NCBI GenBank assembly: GCA_001695595.3
Contig: MBPM02000006.1
Span: 1,550,001 to 1,614,000 of the forward strand
DNA: 64,000 nt
DNA from: Plasmopara viticola
Taxonomy: Eukaryota > Oomycota > Peronosporomycetes > Peronosporales > Peronosporaceae
Reading direction: 5' to 3'
Shown one piece after another: positions 10,715 through 24,799 of the stretch. Each line of letters begins with the position of its first letter. Position 1 is the first letter of the stretch. A program made the position numbers and the translations under genes. A model generated the notes under the pieces. The model was not told the origin of the DNA. It was given only the letters and a program-made list of their open reading frames with translations, and did no database searches.

Positions 10715-13700
10715 ATGTCGTTGGACGAGCTTGCGCGACGCTGGCTGCAGTGTCTCGTCTCGCAAGCCCTCGATGTTGATCCTTCCGTCTTTGACCAGAT
10801 GCTCACAGGTACCACGACGGAGCTCGTCCAGTGTTTTTTCTCCACGACGACTCCAGCCGGTAGTGTCTTGTTCTTTTACAAAACGGATGACATCTATCAA
10901 GTGGAAGAGGATCCTGAAACGATACCAGAAGAGTCGTCAATAGGTAAAGCGACAAATTGCAAAGCTATCATTCCAATTGGCAAGCTCTCACGTGCTTTTC
11001 TACTGCAGCGCCTTCAAATGAGAGCATTGCATTAGCCGAAATCGCAGATGAAGCGTTTCTAAGGGAAGAAGCGGCTGTACCACTCGTGCAAGAAGCGGCT
11101 GTACCACTTGTTCAAGAAGCGGCTGTACCACTCGTGGCACCAGCCACACCAATGGTGCCCCACGTGCGATCCGAAACGCGTGCAGTGTGCCACGTCTGCT
11201 TGAACACTGTGCCTGCCGAAGCGTTCGACACGGCCCTCGTCTTCTTGATCAAGGTCGCGACGGGGCCAATCACCATCGAAAGCGGTCCCATGGACGTCCC
11301 ATCAAAAGCGGTACCGACGACTCTCGAGCTTGGGTGCACGACGGGCGACCTGTTGGCAACCCTCGAAGGCCTCATTTGCCATGTCTTTATGCCCCTCGTC
11401 GACCCGCAGCTCGTCACGGCCCAAGAACGAAACGAGCACACGACTTCGACGTCCTCGGCCGCTGCGCAAGCTCTCAAAGTCATTGACGCCGTGCGACACG
11501 AATTCAAGAGCAACGTCGTCAAGTTTGCGTCGCACATTGCGCACGCGAGGCAACGGATCCAAGGCGACGTCCACTTGATTATCCCGGACGTCGTCATTAC
11601 GACGCCCGAAGCGCACGTTAACGACGCGGACCTTGTAAATCGACTCGAACACGCGCTGAACGACTGGTCCAAGAGCATCGCGCGGGTCGTGGAGCAAGAG
11701 ACGCGCAAGCAGCCGAAACGCAAAGGGCCCGTGGCCGAGATTGAGTTTTGGCGCGAACGCCATGCCACGTTGAGTACCGTGTACGACCAACTCAGTGTGC
11801 CCGCGGTCCTGCCGATGCTCAAGGTCTTGGACCTCGTGGACCCGCAGGCGTGCGGGACGTTCAAGGCGCAGTTCTCGGAACTCGCGAAGTTCCACGTCGA
11901 AGCCAAGGACAATGTCAAGTTCCTCATTACGCTCGAGCGCCACTTTAAACACTTGACCACGGGGTCGTTCGCCACGATCGCCGAGACGTTGCCGTCCATG
12001 ATGAACGCCATTCGCATGGTCTGGATCATCTCGCGCCACTACAACACGGACGAACGCATGGTGCCGTTGATGGAGCGCATTGCGTCCGAGCTCATTGACA
12101 AAGTGGCCGTGGAAATCCACATTGGGACCCTCTTGCATCAAGAGCCCGAGGCGGCGGGACGCGCGATCAACGAAGCCAAGAGTGTACTGGAAGCGTGGCA
12201 CACGACGTACCAGACGGTACGGGAACGGATTGAAGCGAGTGGGACCGACCACCGGTGGGAATTTGACCGCAAACGCCTCTTTGAACAGACGGATTACATG
12301 GCCCACATCTGTGCCAACCTCCACGTCGTGGCGACCGTGCTGCACCAATTCCATCAGTTCCTCGGCCCGGAATTGAAAGCCGTGACGGGCGACGCCGAGG
12401 GCATTGACCGCGTGATGGCCCGCGTCGCGACGCTCTTGGTCCCGTTCGACGCGATCGCGTTCCCCATCTTTGAGCGTGGGTACAAGACGAGCTGGGACGC
12501 GCTCATGGTCGACTTTTACGACCACGTCACGGCCATTGAAGCCTTGACGCAGCGCTTTATTGACTCGTCGTTCCAGAAACTGCGGTCGGCCGAAGGCGCG
12601 CTGGATTTGTTTCAAAAGTTCCAGACGATGCAGTCGCGCGAGTCGATCCACGCGCAGATGATGGCGAAATTCACGGCGATTCTCGTGCAATACGCCAAGG
12701 AAGTCGAGCGCTTGGCCGAGCTGTTCCATCGCCAGAAACACGCGCCGCCCGTGGCCAAAGCGTCGCCGCCCGTGGCGGGCGCCATCGCGTGGGCCCGTGG
12801 CCTCTACCTCCGGGCGAAAAAACCCATGGTCCGCTTCCGTGCCTTGCCCGAGTTTGCGACCAATCCTCACGGCGAAGGCGTGAAGGACCAGTATCTCGTC
12901 TTTGCGCGTGCCGTCGATGCGTACATTCACGCGCTGTACCACGACTGGTACGCCAGAGTCCCGGCCGTGGTCCACGACGGGCTCAAGCAGTCGATCCTGG
13001 GGCCGAAACTCGTCGAAGCGGGCAAGGCCGACACGGGCCAGCTCGTGTGGAAACTCCCGCCGCGGCCGTTCAGTGCAAATTTTGCCCCGAAAGTCGCGTG
13101 GATTATCCAAGAAGCCAAAGCCCTCGATCGACTGGGCTTTGCGCTGCCCGAACCGGCCTTGAACGTGACGCTGCAAGAGGAGACGTACCTCGCGTACGTC
13201 CACGATCTCTCGCTCTTGCTTTCCCGCTACGAGACGCTCGTCAACGCCTTGACGCCCGTCGAGACGCATCTCTTGCGGCTGCAGCTCCAGACGCTCGAGG
13301 ACGCGCTGCGGCCGGGCTTTTCGCCCCTGAACTGGACGTCCCAGCGCATTGGGCACTTTATCGAAGCAACCACGCACGCGCTGCACGCGTTCGCGACGCT
13401 CGTGCAGCAACTGCAGAAGAGCAGCAAGATGGTCGAAGCGCTGGTCGTCGAGATGGAGACGACCGTGTTGCTGCACGTGGCGGATTTCCGGTCCGTGGGC
13501 GTGTTGGAAGTGAGTGAATTCTACGAACTCGTCGAACGGAAGCGCGTGCAGCGGCTGGACGAGCTCGTGCAGCAGTACCGTTCGATCGGGCCCTTGTTGA
13601 TCAAGATTGAAGAGCTGGTCGCGGGCGTGAACACGGGCACGAGTGCCGTGATGGCCACGTACTACATGTACTGGGAACGCCGGCTCTTCAACGCCATTAC

Positions 13701-16700
13701 GCACCTCATCATTGCGTCCATGACGACGTTCCAAGCCTTGTTGAACGTCCATACGCAAGACCTGACGTCGGTCGTGGTGGGCGACGCCAAGGGGAAAGCG
13801 CCGCCCGTGTGCAAGGTCCAGGCCACGATGCACGGCAAGGACATTCTCGTGACGCCGTCCTTGGCCGAGATGTACAAGTACTTGAGTAAATGCGTCAAGC
13901 ACCTGGTCGAGAGTGCAAAAGCGTTTATTCGGTGGATGCACGGCACGTGTCGGGAAACCGCGCCGCTCGTTGGGACGGACGACGACGAACCGATCGTCTT
14001 TACCTTTTATACGGACATTTCTCAGAATCCGTACGTGATCAAGATGACCTTGGCGTTGAATCAAGAGATCCACAAGGTCGTGCACCTCGTGAATCGGTAC
14101 CTCGACGGGTGGCGGCGGTACGATACGGTCTACAATCTCTGGAACCCCAAGCGCCAGAGCGGGTTTGAAAAGCTCGTCGAGAAGAATCCGTCGTGCGTGT
14201 ACTTTGACACGCGCATGGCCCAGTACGCGCGGCTCGCGGAGGTGGTGCGCACGCAACCGACCGAGAAGGACGTGGATTTTCTCCAGATTCAGTGCCAACC
14301 CTTGGCGCTGGCGATTGCCAAGCAAGCCGAGCGGTGGAAAGACGATTATGGACGGATTCTCTATGAACTCTCTTCGACCAAGCTCGCGGCCGTGACGAGT
14401 CGCATGGACGAGTTGGAGACGGCGCTGGAAGCGACTCCGACCGAGCTCGACGCGTTAAAGACAATCTTGACGGTGGTCGCGACCATCCACGATCTCGGCA
14501 TGGAGATGGAGCTGGAATACACGGACGTGATTGAGCGGTACCGGACGCTGGACTCGTTTCAAATTTTTTGCGACGAAGCGGAAAAACACCGCGCGTTTGC
14601 GCTGGAAAAGCGGTGGCACGCGCTGCTGTGGACCGCAAAGACCAAAGATTTACGGCTCGTCACGGTCAAAGAGGCGTTTCGAGGCGTGACGAGGGACCAA
14701 GTGCTCGCCTTTGCCCACGAATGTCAGCAGATGAGAGCGGAGTTTATCGATCGCGGGCCAGGAACGGCTGTTCTCGATCTGGACGCGGGCTTGGAGGCGT
14801 TAGCGACGTTTCAGAAACGCCTTCAAGCACTGCATACACGCCGGCAAGAGCTGGCCACTGCCGAAAAGCTCTTTGCGCTGCCCGTGACGTCGTATCCGGC
14901 GTTGCAAGAAGTCGCAGAGCTGGTGGAAAAGCACGAGGTGATCTACGGGTTGTACACGGCCTACCAAGACTTGACGGCGGCTTTATCCGATACGCTGTGG
15001 ATTGACGTGGATCTGGCGGCGCTCACGAAAACACTTGACGACTTGGAAGCGCGGGGTCAGCGCCTTGGCCAAGACCTACGCGCCATGGCGCTGTTTGGCC
15101 ACGTACACCAGCAGCTTGCATCGTTTCGCGCGAGCCTCCCAGTGCTTCAAAGTCTCAAGAACGAGGCGTTAAAGCCACGGCATTGGGACGAGCTTATGGC
15201 CGTGACCCGCGTGCACTTGGACTTGAATCCCAAGACGTTGACCGTCCAGCACGTCCTTGCCATGAAAGTGCACGGCTTTTCCACGGAAATCGACGCGATC
15301 GTCACGCGCGCTTTGCACGAGCAAAGGATTGAGCACGAAGTGCAGAGAATCCACGACGTGTGGGCGCACGCCCTGCTGGAGCTCGTCAAGTACCAAAAAG
15401 GCGGGACCGTGCGCGGGTGGCTCTTGCGCGGAACCGACGACTTGTATGCGCTGCTCGACGACCACGTGCTGAACCTCCAGACCATGGCCACGTCCCGCTT
15501 CCTCGCGGCGTTGGCCGAGCCCGTGCGGGCGTGGGAAAAGCGCCTCGGTCTCGTCCACGAGTGCCTCGACCTCTGGTGCGTCGTCCAACGCAAGTGGCTG
15601 TACCTCGAAAGCATCTTTGTCGGCACGGACGACATTCGGCAGCAATTGCCGGACGAAGCGCGCAAGTTTGACACGCTCAACAAGGCGTGGACGGCCATCA
15701 TGGCGGCCACGGCAAAGAACCCCAACGTGCTGGACGCGTGTACGGCCGAGCACCGCGTCCCAACGTTCCAGGCGTTCGCCGACCAGTTGGACACGTGTCA
15801 GAAATCCTTGCGCGAGTACCTGCAGACGAAACGCACGGCGTTCCCGCGCTTCTTTTTCATCTCGGACGACGAACTCCTCAGTGTCTTGAGCTCTGCGGCC
15901 CCCACGTCGATCCAAGGGCACATGCTCAAGCTCTTTGAGAACGTCCAGTCCTTGGCCTTTGGGCGCCAGGAGACGAAACTTCATGGCATGGAGAGTGCCG
16001 AGGGCGAAGCGTGTGCGTTCGAGACGGTGGTCGGCGTGGACGGCCCCGTCGAGACGTGGATGACGCGCATGGAGACGGAGATGCACGCGTCGTTGCACTG
16101 GCGGACAAAAGAGGGCGTGTTCCACTACGCGCGGACGGACCGGCTGCAGTGGCTCGAGGCCGTCCTGGGCATGGTGTCGCTGGTCGGGAGTCAAATCTGG
16201 TGGACGTGGCAAGTCCACGAGGCGTTCGAGCGCGTCCAGGGCGGCACGTCGTCGGCGGTCAAAGACTTGGCCGCGGCGTTATCGACGCAACTCACGACGC
16301 TCGTGACGTGCGTCCGCTCGCCCTTGACGCCACAATTTCGGAAAAAAGTCAATACCTTGTTGATCATTGACGTCCACGCCCGGGACATTGTCGCGTCGTT
16401 CGTGCGCGAGAGCGTCATGGACGCGACCGAGTTTGCGTGGGACGCGCAGCTGCGGTTTTATTGGCGCAAAGACCTCGAGGACGTGGCGATTGCCCAGTGC
16501 ACGGGGTCGTTCCGCTATGGCTATGAATACATGGGGCTCAACGGCCGGCTCGTGATCACGCCCTTGACCGATCGCTGTTGCATGACGTTGACGCAAGCGT
16601 TGACGTTTAATCTTGGAGGGGCGCCGGCCGGACCCGCGGGCACGGGCAAGACCGAGACGGTGAAAGACCTGGCCAAAGCCTTGGCGGTCCCGTGCTACGT

Positions 16701-19700
16701 GTTGAATTGTGGCGACGGGCTGGATTACCAAGCCATGGGCCGGACGTTTGCGGGACTGTTGCAAGTCGGGGCGTGGGGCTGTTTCGACGAGTTTAATCGG
16801 ATCCCGCTCGACGTCTTGTCCGTCGTGTCGGCGCAATTGAGCGCCATTCAACAGGCGTTAAAGGGCGAGCTGCCAAAGGTGGAGATTGGCGTCGGCGCGG
16901 CCATTCCGATCCGCCGGCGCGCGGGCTGGGCCACGTGCGGCGTCTTCATCACCATGAATCCTGGCTACGCCGGTCGGACGGAATTGCCCGATACGCTTAA
17001 AGCGCTTTTTCGTCCCGTGACAATGATCGTGCCGGACCTGGTGCAGATTTGTCAAATCATGCTCTTCTCGGAAGGGTTTGAGCACGCCGTGGCACTGGCG
17101 ACGAAAATGACGGTCTTGTACCACCTCGCAAAAGAGCAATTGTCCCCCCAAGCGCACTATGATTTCGGGTTGCGGGCGCTCAAGAGCGTCTTGGTCCTGG
17201 CCGGGGCCTTGAAACGCACGTACCACGACGTGACGGAAGACCTCGTCTTGATGCGGGCGTTGCGCGACAGCAACATGCCCAAGTTTGTGTTTGACGACGT
17301 GCCGTTGTTCCATGGCTTGCTCGACGATCTGTTTCCCGGCGTGGCGTGTCCGCGCATTGGCTACGCGACGTTGACGCAGATGATTGCGCGGGAATTAGCG
17401 CGCGCCGACTTGGACACGAGCGACGCAGTGGTCGCGGCCGACCAGGTGGACAAGATTTTGCAATTCTATGAAACCATGGCCGTGCGGCACACGACCATGA
17501 TTGTGGGCCCGACGGGAGGCGGCAAGACGGTGATCATCCACACGTTGGCCGCGGCGTACAAAGCCGCGTGGGACGCGACCGTCCGGCTGACGGTTTTGAA
17601 TCCCAAAGCGCAGCCGGTGGCCGAGTTGTACGGCACGATGGATGCGACGACGCGGGAGTGGACGGACGGCGTCTTTAGTCGCGTGTTTCGGGCCCTGAAC
17701 CAGCCGCTGGCGAGTGGCAAGGGCCACGACAAGCAGTGGCTCGTCCTGGACGGCGACGTGGATGCCGTGTGGGTCGAAAACCTCAATAGTGTCATGGACG
17801 ACAATAAAGTCTTGACGCTCCCGAACGGCGAGCGGATTCGGCTGCAAGCGCACTGTGCGCTCATCTGCGAGACGTTTGATCTCCAGTACGCGTCGCCCGC
17901 GACCATCAGTCGCTGTGGCATGGTCTGGGTTGATCCGCAAAACCTCGGCTATCGACCGTACTTCGAACGGTGGCTGAAACAACAGTATCCAGTGGCCCCT
18001 ACGGCCGAAACTCCAAGTCGACGGGCAGAGGAACGCCTTCAGTTGCTCGACCTGTTTGACCAGTACGTGCCGCCGTGCATGGACTTTATCCTTGACGGAC
18101 GCGTTGGGTCAACGCCGCTCGGTGCAAAGTGCCACCAGATTATCCGCGTCAGTAAGCTCGAAATGTGCAAACAATTGTGCGGGTCCCTGCAGGGCTTTTT
18201 ACCGTCCAAAGACCGAGCGATCGACCGCGCAAGTGTCGAAGGGATCTTTCTCTTTAGCCTCCTCTGGTCCTTGGGCGCTGCGTTGCTGGACACGAGTCGC
18301 GCGCGATTGGATGCCTTTCTCCATCAGATATCGGATTCGCCGCTGCCTCCTTCGAATCTGTACGATCACTTCTTTGACCTGGAGACGCACAAATGGCGCC
18401 ACTGGACCACGCGCGTCGTGCCGTACACTCCACCGTCGCCGTTTGCCTTTGCCCACGTCTTTGTCCCAACGACTGACTCGGTGCGCTACGAGTATCTGCT
18501 CGCGAGCTGCGTGCGGACGGAACAGCCGCTCTTGTTTGTCGGAGAAAGCGGGACGGCCAAGACGACCACGATCGAGCGCTGTGTCGAGACTCTGGAGCCG
18601 CAGCTCTATTCGTCGGTCACGCTGCCGTTCTCGAGCCGAACGAGGAGTTTGGATCTCCAGACAAGTATCCAAGCCAACGTCGATAAACGGTCGGGGAGAA
18701 TCTATGGCCCTCCCGCGGGCAAGAAGCTCGTGGTGTTCCTGGACGACGTGAACATGCCACAGAAGGACGAGTATGGGACGCAGCAACCGCTGGCGCTCTT
18801 GCACTTCATCCTGACGCGGCACAGTGTGTACGATCGCGGCAAAGACTTGGAGTTGCGGACGTTGAAAGATCTGCTGTTCCTCGGGGCCATGGGCCCGCCG
18901 GGCGGGGGCCGCCACGCCGTGGACCCACGCGTTGTCGCGCAGTTCAACGTCTACCACCTCGCGCCACCCACGGACCACGTGCTGCGCCACGTGTACGGCT
19001 CGATCGTGACGACGTATCTCCGCCCCTTTGGCGACGCAATCCACTCGCAAAGCGCTGGATTAATCGATGGCTTGTTGCAACTGTACCACGTGGTGCTGGA
19101 CAAGTTGCCGCCGACGCCGTCCAAGTTTCATTATACCTTTAATCTGCGGGACCTGGGCCGGGTTTGTGAAGGCCTGTGCCTTGCTACCCCCGATACGTTT
19201 GACTCGAGTCTGACCATCGTGCGGCTGTGGCGCCATGAAATCCTGCGGATTTTCAGCGATCGACTCATGACGAAAGCCGATCTTGCAGTGGTCGACGACG
19301 CACTGGCGCAGATTGTACGCCAAACGTTCCCGAACGAAGCCGACGCGGCGTTGGCGACTCCGTTGCTGTTTGGGGACTACGGCGATTGTCTCGGACGCAT
19401 CACGGGCCACGCCACGACAGAGGACGCGCGGTTGTACCAAGATCTTGGCTCCTACCGACGGCTTCGTGGCATCTTTGATGACGTGCTGGACACGTACAAT
19501 GGCGAGCACACGCCCATGACGCTAGTCTTGTTTGAAATGGCCTTGGAGCATCTATCGCGGATTCTACGGATCATCCGCAACCCCGCGGGGCACGCTCTCT
19601 TGATCGGGGTCGGAGGGAGTGGCAAGCAGAGTCTCTCGCGCCTCGCTGCGTTCACCGCCGGGTACGAGCTGTTTGAGATTACTCTCACCCGTGGGTACGG

Positions 19701-22700
19701 CGAAGCAGAATTTCGCGACACTCTGCGCGCCTTGTACCGCGCTCTGGGCACAAAGCCCGTCGTGTTCCTCTTTACCGACGCCCACGTCGTGGACGAAGGC
19801 TTTTTGGAATATCTCAACAATATGGTCACGACGGGGATCGTGCCGGGTCTGTTTGAGCTGGAGGAACGGGAAACGCTCGCGGATTCCGTGCGCGAGCACG
19901 TCAAAGCCGCGGGCGGCATGGAAACGAGCGTGAATTGCTGGCGCTTTTACCTCGAGCGCTGCCGGGCGAATCTCCACGTGATCCTTGCCATGTCGCCGTC
20001 GGGCGAGCGCCTCCGGACGCGCTGCCGCCACTTTCCAGGGCTCGTCTCGGCGACGATCATTGACTGGATGTTTCCGTGGCCGGACGAGGCGCTGCGCAAT
20101 GTCGCACACTCCTTTCTCGCCGACGAAAAGCTACCGCCGGAAGCCCGTGATCAAGTCGTAGATCATCTCGTGTACGCCCATGGACGCGTGGTGCACGTCG
20201 CTCGCCGATTCCAAGCCGAATTACGGCGTCCTTACTACGTGACACCCAGGAATTATCTGGATTTCCTCTTGAATTATCGCCTCCAGTTGAAAGAGACGCA
20301 CGCCAGAGTGACGGCGAGCATTGGTCGCTTACAAGGCGGAGTAGTCAAGCTCTCGGAAGCCGCGCGTGCCGTGGATCAAATGCAGCTGGACTTGTCGGAT
20401 AAAAAAACAATTGTCGATGCCAAGACGGTCGCGTGCGAAGCGTTGATCAAGACGATTGAAGAGAAATCCGCGAGCGCGTCGACGCAGCAGCACGTGGCGA
20501 CCGTGACGCAGCAGGAGTGCACGAAGGCGTCGGTGCTGATTGCGCACGAAAAGGCAGAAGCCGACGCGGCGTTGTTGGAAGCGCTGCCGGCCGTCGAAGC
20601 CGCGGCGGCCGCCTTGCAAGAGTTATCCAAGACGGATTTAACCGAGCTCAAATCCTTTGCGTCGCCGCCGCCGTTGGTCATGGCCGTGTGTCTCTGTGTC
20701 TTGATCTTGAAACCCACGGGCCAAGACCTCGACTTGGATTGGAAAGGGGCCAAGAGCATGCTGAGCAACGCCAACCTCTTGACGCTCTTGAAAGAGTACG
20801 AGAAGGATAAAATCTCGTCGAAGATGATTTCGAAAATCAAGACGCTGTTTAAAAATCCAGAGCTGAACATTGACAGTATGAAATCCATTTCCCGCGCCGG
20901 CGCCGGGTTACTGGTCTGGGTCGTGGCCATTGTCAAGTACCACGACGTGGCCCGCAACGTCGATCCGTTGCGTCAAAAAGTCAAGACGATGGAGAAGGAA
21001 CAGGTGATCAAGGAGCAGGAACTCGCGGCGCTGCAAGCGACGTTGCTCCGCTTAAACGCCGACGTCGAGACCTTGTCGACGCAGTACCAAGACGCAAACA
21101 CGGAGCTGCAAGGCTTGAAACGCCAAGCCGAGCACATGCACAAGCGCCTGCTAGCCGCGAGTCAATTACTCGCGGGGCTCGGCTCGGAACATGCGCGGTG
21201 GACGACCGAGATCGCGTCCTTGACGCACCAGCAAGCCCGGCTCGTGGGAGATTGTTTGCTCACGGCCAGTTTCTTGAGCTACGCGGGGGCCTTGAGTTTC
21301 GAGTACCGCGCCGAGTTGATCTACCGCGAGTTGCTCGAGGATGTTCAGTCGCGGCAGATTCCCGTCACGACGCCATTTCAACTGGAGACTATCCTCGTTG
21401 ACGATACGATCATCCAGACGTGGGTCGTCGAAGGTTTACCCGGCGACGAACACTCGGTGCAGAATGGGATTCTCACTACGAAAGCCCGTCGCTTCCCCTT
21501 GTGCATCGACCCGCAACAACAAGCGGTCAAGTGGATCAAAGCCAAGGAACAGCCGCACCATCTCCTCGTCAAGACGTTGCTCGACGTGGATTTTCTCAAG
21601 ACTTTGGAGCTCGCGCTGCAATTCGGCCATCCACTGCTCGTGGAGCGCGTCGACGAAGCGCTCGATCCGATCTTGGACCCGATCCTCGAGCACCGCACGC
21701 GGCTCGACGGCGGCCGCCGCGTCGTCCACGTCGGCGACAAGGCCGTTGAGTGGGACGCTGCGTTTCGACTGTACCTCACGTCGACGCTCTCGAATCCCCA
21801 CTATGCCCCCGAAGTCATGGGGAAGGTCACGGTCGTGAACTACAGCGTCACGCTCGACGGCTTGACGAATCAGTTGCTGAACGTGGTCGTGGCCCACGAA
21901 CGGCCGGACCTGGAAGCGCAGTTTCGGCGCTTGGTCGTCGACATGTCGGCGCAAACGCACGGGCTCGTCGACCTGGAAGACGAGTTGCTGCGGGAATTGT
22001 CTACGAGCAGCGGCACGCTCTTGGACAATCCCGACTTGTTGGCGACGTTGCACGAGACCAAGACCAAGGCCATGGACATGGCGGCCAAGCTGGCGTTGGC
22101 GACCGGGACCAAGGACGAGATTGCGCAAGCCCGGCAAGTGTACGCGTCGGTCGCGCACCGGGGCGCCGTCTGTTACTTTGCCATGGCGTCCCTCGCGTTG
22201 CTCGTGACCCTGTACGAAGTCTCGTTGGCGCGCTTTCTCACCGTGTTTGAGACGGCGTTGGCCCGCGCGCCCCGCTTGAACGGGCTCGACAAGCGCCTGG
22301 ACGCCATGACCGAGACCGTGACCGTCGCGCTGTACGAGTACACGTGCACGGGGCTCTTTGCACGCCATCAACTCGTGTTTTCGTTCCACTTGACGTGCCT
22401 GATTCAGCGTGACCGCGTGCCGCGCGTCGAGATGGCGTTCTTCTTGAAAGGGAACACGGCGCTCGAGCCGCTGGTCGAGCCCTTGCCCCGTGCCTTGACG
22501 TGGCTCGCCCCGACGGGATGGAAAGATGTACTCGGGTTACAAACCCACCCGGTCTTTGCGTCGTTAGTCGTGGACGTGACGCGGCACGCGCTGGAGTGGC
22601 AAGCGTGGACGGCGCTTGAAAGTCCTGAAGACGCCGAGTTGCCCCCGCCGTACGCTCGCAATCTCTCAGAGTTTCAAACGCTCTTGCTCGTCCGTTGTTT

Positions 22701-24597
22701 CCGCCCCGATCGCGTGTTCCCGGCCATGCAACGCTTTGTGCGGCTTGCCATGGGCCCCGCGTTTGTCCACGCGCCCGGGTTGGACTACGCGCGGCTTTTT
22801 CGGCAAAGTCACGCCTTAAGCCCGATCGTCTCGATCTTGCGTCCCGGCGTGGACCCGCACCCGGACATTCTCGCCCTGGGCACGGAACTCGGCCTCGTCC
22901 CGCATCGCTTCAAGGCCTTGGCGCTGGGGCAAGGCCAAGGGCCCGTGGCCGAACAGCTCGTTCGCGTGGGGGCCGCGCGTGGGCACTGGGTTGTGCTGCA
23001 GAATTGCCACTTGGTCCCGCAGTGGGTTCAACGCTTGGACCCGCTGTTGGCGTCGTTGCCGTCGCCGCACGTGGATTTCCGCTTGTGGGTGACGACGGCC
23101 CCCACCGAGACGTTTCCCCTCGCGCTCTTGCAACGCTCGATCAAAGTCGTGACGGAACCGCCGGACGGCTTGCAACCCACCATGCGGCGCTTGTTTGCCA
23201 AGAGCGTCGACGGCGACGCGTGCGTGCACGCCAAGTACCCGTCGCTCTTGTACGTCTTGTGTTTCCTCCACGCGGTCGTGCTCGAACGGCGCAAGTACGG
23301 GAAACTCGGCTGGAATACGCCGTACGATTTCAACGACTCGGACTTTTGCGTCTCGCGCGACTTGATGCGGCTGTATCTGGATCAAGCCGTCAAGCAGCAA
23401 GCGGACGAAGTGCCGTGGAAAGCCATCAAGTATCTGATTGGGGACGCCATGTACGGTGGCCGCGTGAGCGACGACTACGATCGTCGGATTCTAGCCACGT
23501 ACTTGGACGAGTACATGGGGGATTTCCTCTTTGATCCGTGCCACGCCTTTTACTTTAGTCGCCACGGCTTCGACTACCGTCTGGGGGATTCCATGGCCAC
23601 GATCGACTTGTTGCCCTTGACGAATAGTCCGGCCGTGATTGGCTTGCACCCGAATGCTGAGATCGAGTACGCGACGAAGCGGGCGAAAAGCGTGTGGCAA
23701 GATTTACTTGCATTGCAACTCAAGACGCCGTCGTCCACGGATTCGGGTGGGGCGCGGGAACAGACGATTCTTACTGTCGCGACAGAAGTGTTGGCTTCTC
23801 TCCCGCCGACCCTGGATGTCGATGCGATGCGACAGAAAAAAACGACGACGCCGTGTCCGCTCGACATTGTCTTGTTGCAAGAAGTCGATCGGTGGCATCG
23901 TCTCGTCCATTACATGCGCGAGTCGTTGGACGAGCTGCAAAAGGCGTTTGGGGGCGAAGTGGGCATGAGTGACGCCGTCGATGCCGTGGCCCATGCCCTG
24001 TACAATGGCGTCCTCCCGAGTCTCTGGCGCCCCTTGTGTCCAATGACCGAGAAACCACTGGGCAGCTGGATGGCCCACTTGACGGACCGCTTTCGACAGT
24101 ATCAACACTGGGTCGCCCATGGCACGCCACGGGTCGTGTGGCTCGCGGGATTGACCAGTCCCGAGTCGTACTTGACGGCGTTGGTGCAAACGACGTGTCG
24201 GGCCAAGCAGTGGCCACTGGACAAGTCGACGTTGTCCACGCGCGTGACGCAGTATACCCACGAGGCCCACGTCCCGATCGAGGACGGCGAGGACGAGGCG
24301 GCGTGGTACGTCAAGGGATTGTTCCTCGAAGGGGCCTCGTGGGACCGCGAACGCGCGTGTCTTGCCCCGCAAAAACCCAAGCAGTTGGTCGAGGAATTGC
24401 CGCTCGTGCAGCTCGTGCCGATTGAAACGAGTCGACTCAAAGTGCACCAGACCTTTCGGACCCCCGTCTACGTGACGCAAGCTCGACGGAATGCAATGGG
24501 CGAGGGGCTTGTGTTTGAAGCTGATTTGCACTCGACAGAGCATCCATCCCATTGGGTCTTGCAAGGGGTCGCACTCGTGCTCAACACGGATCAGTAG
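10715..24597 (+). CDS. DNAH10: Axonemal inner-arm dynein heavy chain, DNAH10 type
   Basis: Force-generating heavy chain of a flagellar inner-arm dynein; the family places it as the beta chain of the two-headed I1/f dynein. Two exons join in frame: 10715-10943 and 11009-24597, giving about 4605 residues, full length for the family. N-terminal tail blocks such as KGPVAEIEFWRER and RMVWIISRHYNTDERM match DNAH10 rather than DNAH2, 5 or 8. P-loops: AAA1 GPAGTGKT (~1951), AAA2 GPTGGGKT (~2243), AAA3 GESGTAKT (~2588), AAA4 GVGGSGKQ (~2943). The coiled-coil stalk with microtubule-binding tip spans ~3170-3475. The C-terminus HPSHWVLQGVALVLNTD is typical. ATG 10715 is the first in-frame Met after a stop, but an upstream frame (from 10623) probably encodes more N-terminus, offset by one base. 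The gene is much richer in G/C-ending codons than its surroundings. Confidence 0.92.
10944..11008 (+). other. Intron of the dynein gene (65 bp)
   Basis: Donor gtaaag at 10944 and acceptor tttctactgcag ending at 11008. Splicing joins a split Ala codon (g|cg) and links the N-terminal frame (ending EESSI) to the long frame (PSNESIALAE) without shift. The N-terminal exon has dynein-like content (a GSVLFFYK segment), and the long frame has no ATG near its 5' end. These facts make the intron well supported. Confidence 0.85.
11068..11136 (+). repeat. In-frame 24-bp repeat, about 3 units (EAAVPLVQ)
   Basis: Three consecutive near-identical 24-bp units (11068-11091, 11092-11115, and a partial 11116-11136) encode EAAVPLVQ, EAAVPLVQ and EAAVPLV just after the intron. 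The near-perfect nucleotide identity indicates recent slippage-type expansion in the poorly conserved N-terminal linker of the dynein tail. Confidence 0.95.
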
Positions 24598-24799
24598 GCA
24601 CGAGACATTGACAAGCATTGCGCAGAGGATGAAGTTTGGAAGCGTTAATTTAGAATTTAGAACGTCGAAATGTACCAATTCTGGGTTTCAAAAAGGGGTA
24701 ACATATTTTTGGGTCTGTTTTCGCCACCTTTTTTGCTACTATACTGCGGCAAGTAAGTGCATCTGATCCGGCTTTTTCCTCGATTAAGAGAAAAAAACA

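Noticed and set aside
11302..14325. A 1007-codon open frame on the minus strand inside the dynein gene
   Set aside because: It is the antisense shadow of a GC-rich, G/C-ending codon pattern. Its translation is Arg/His/Val/Leu-rich without any family motif, while the plus strand encodes an unmistakable dynein.
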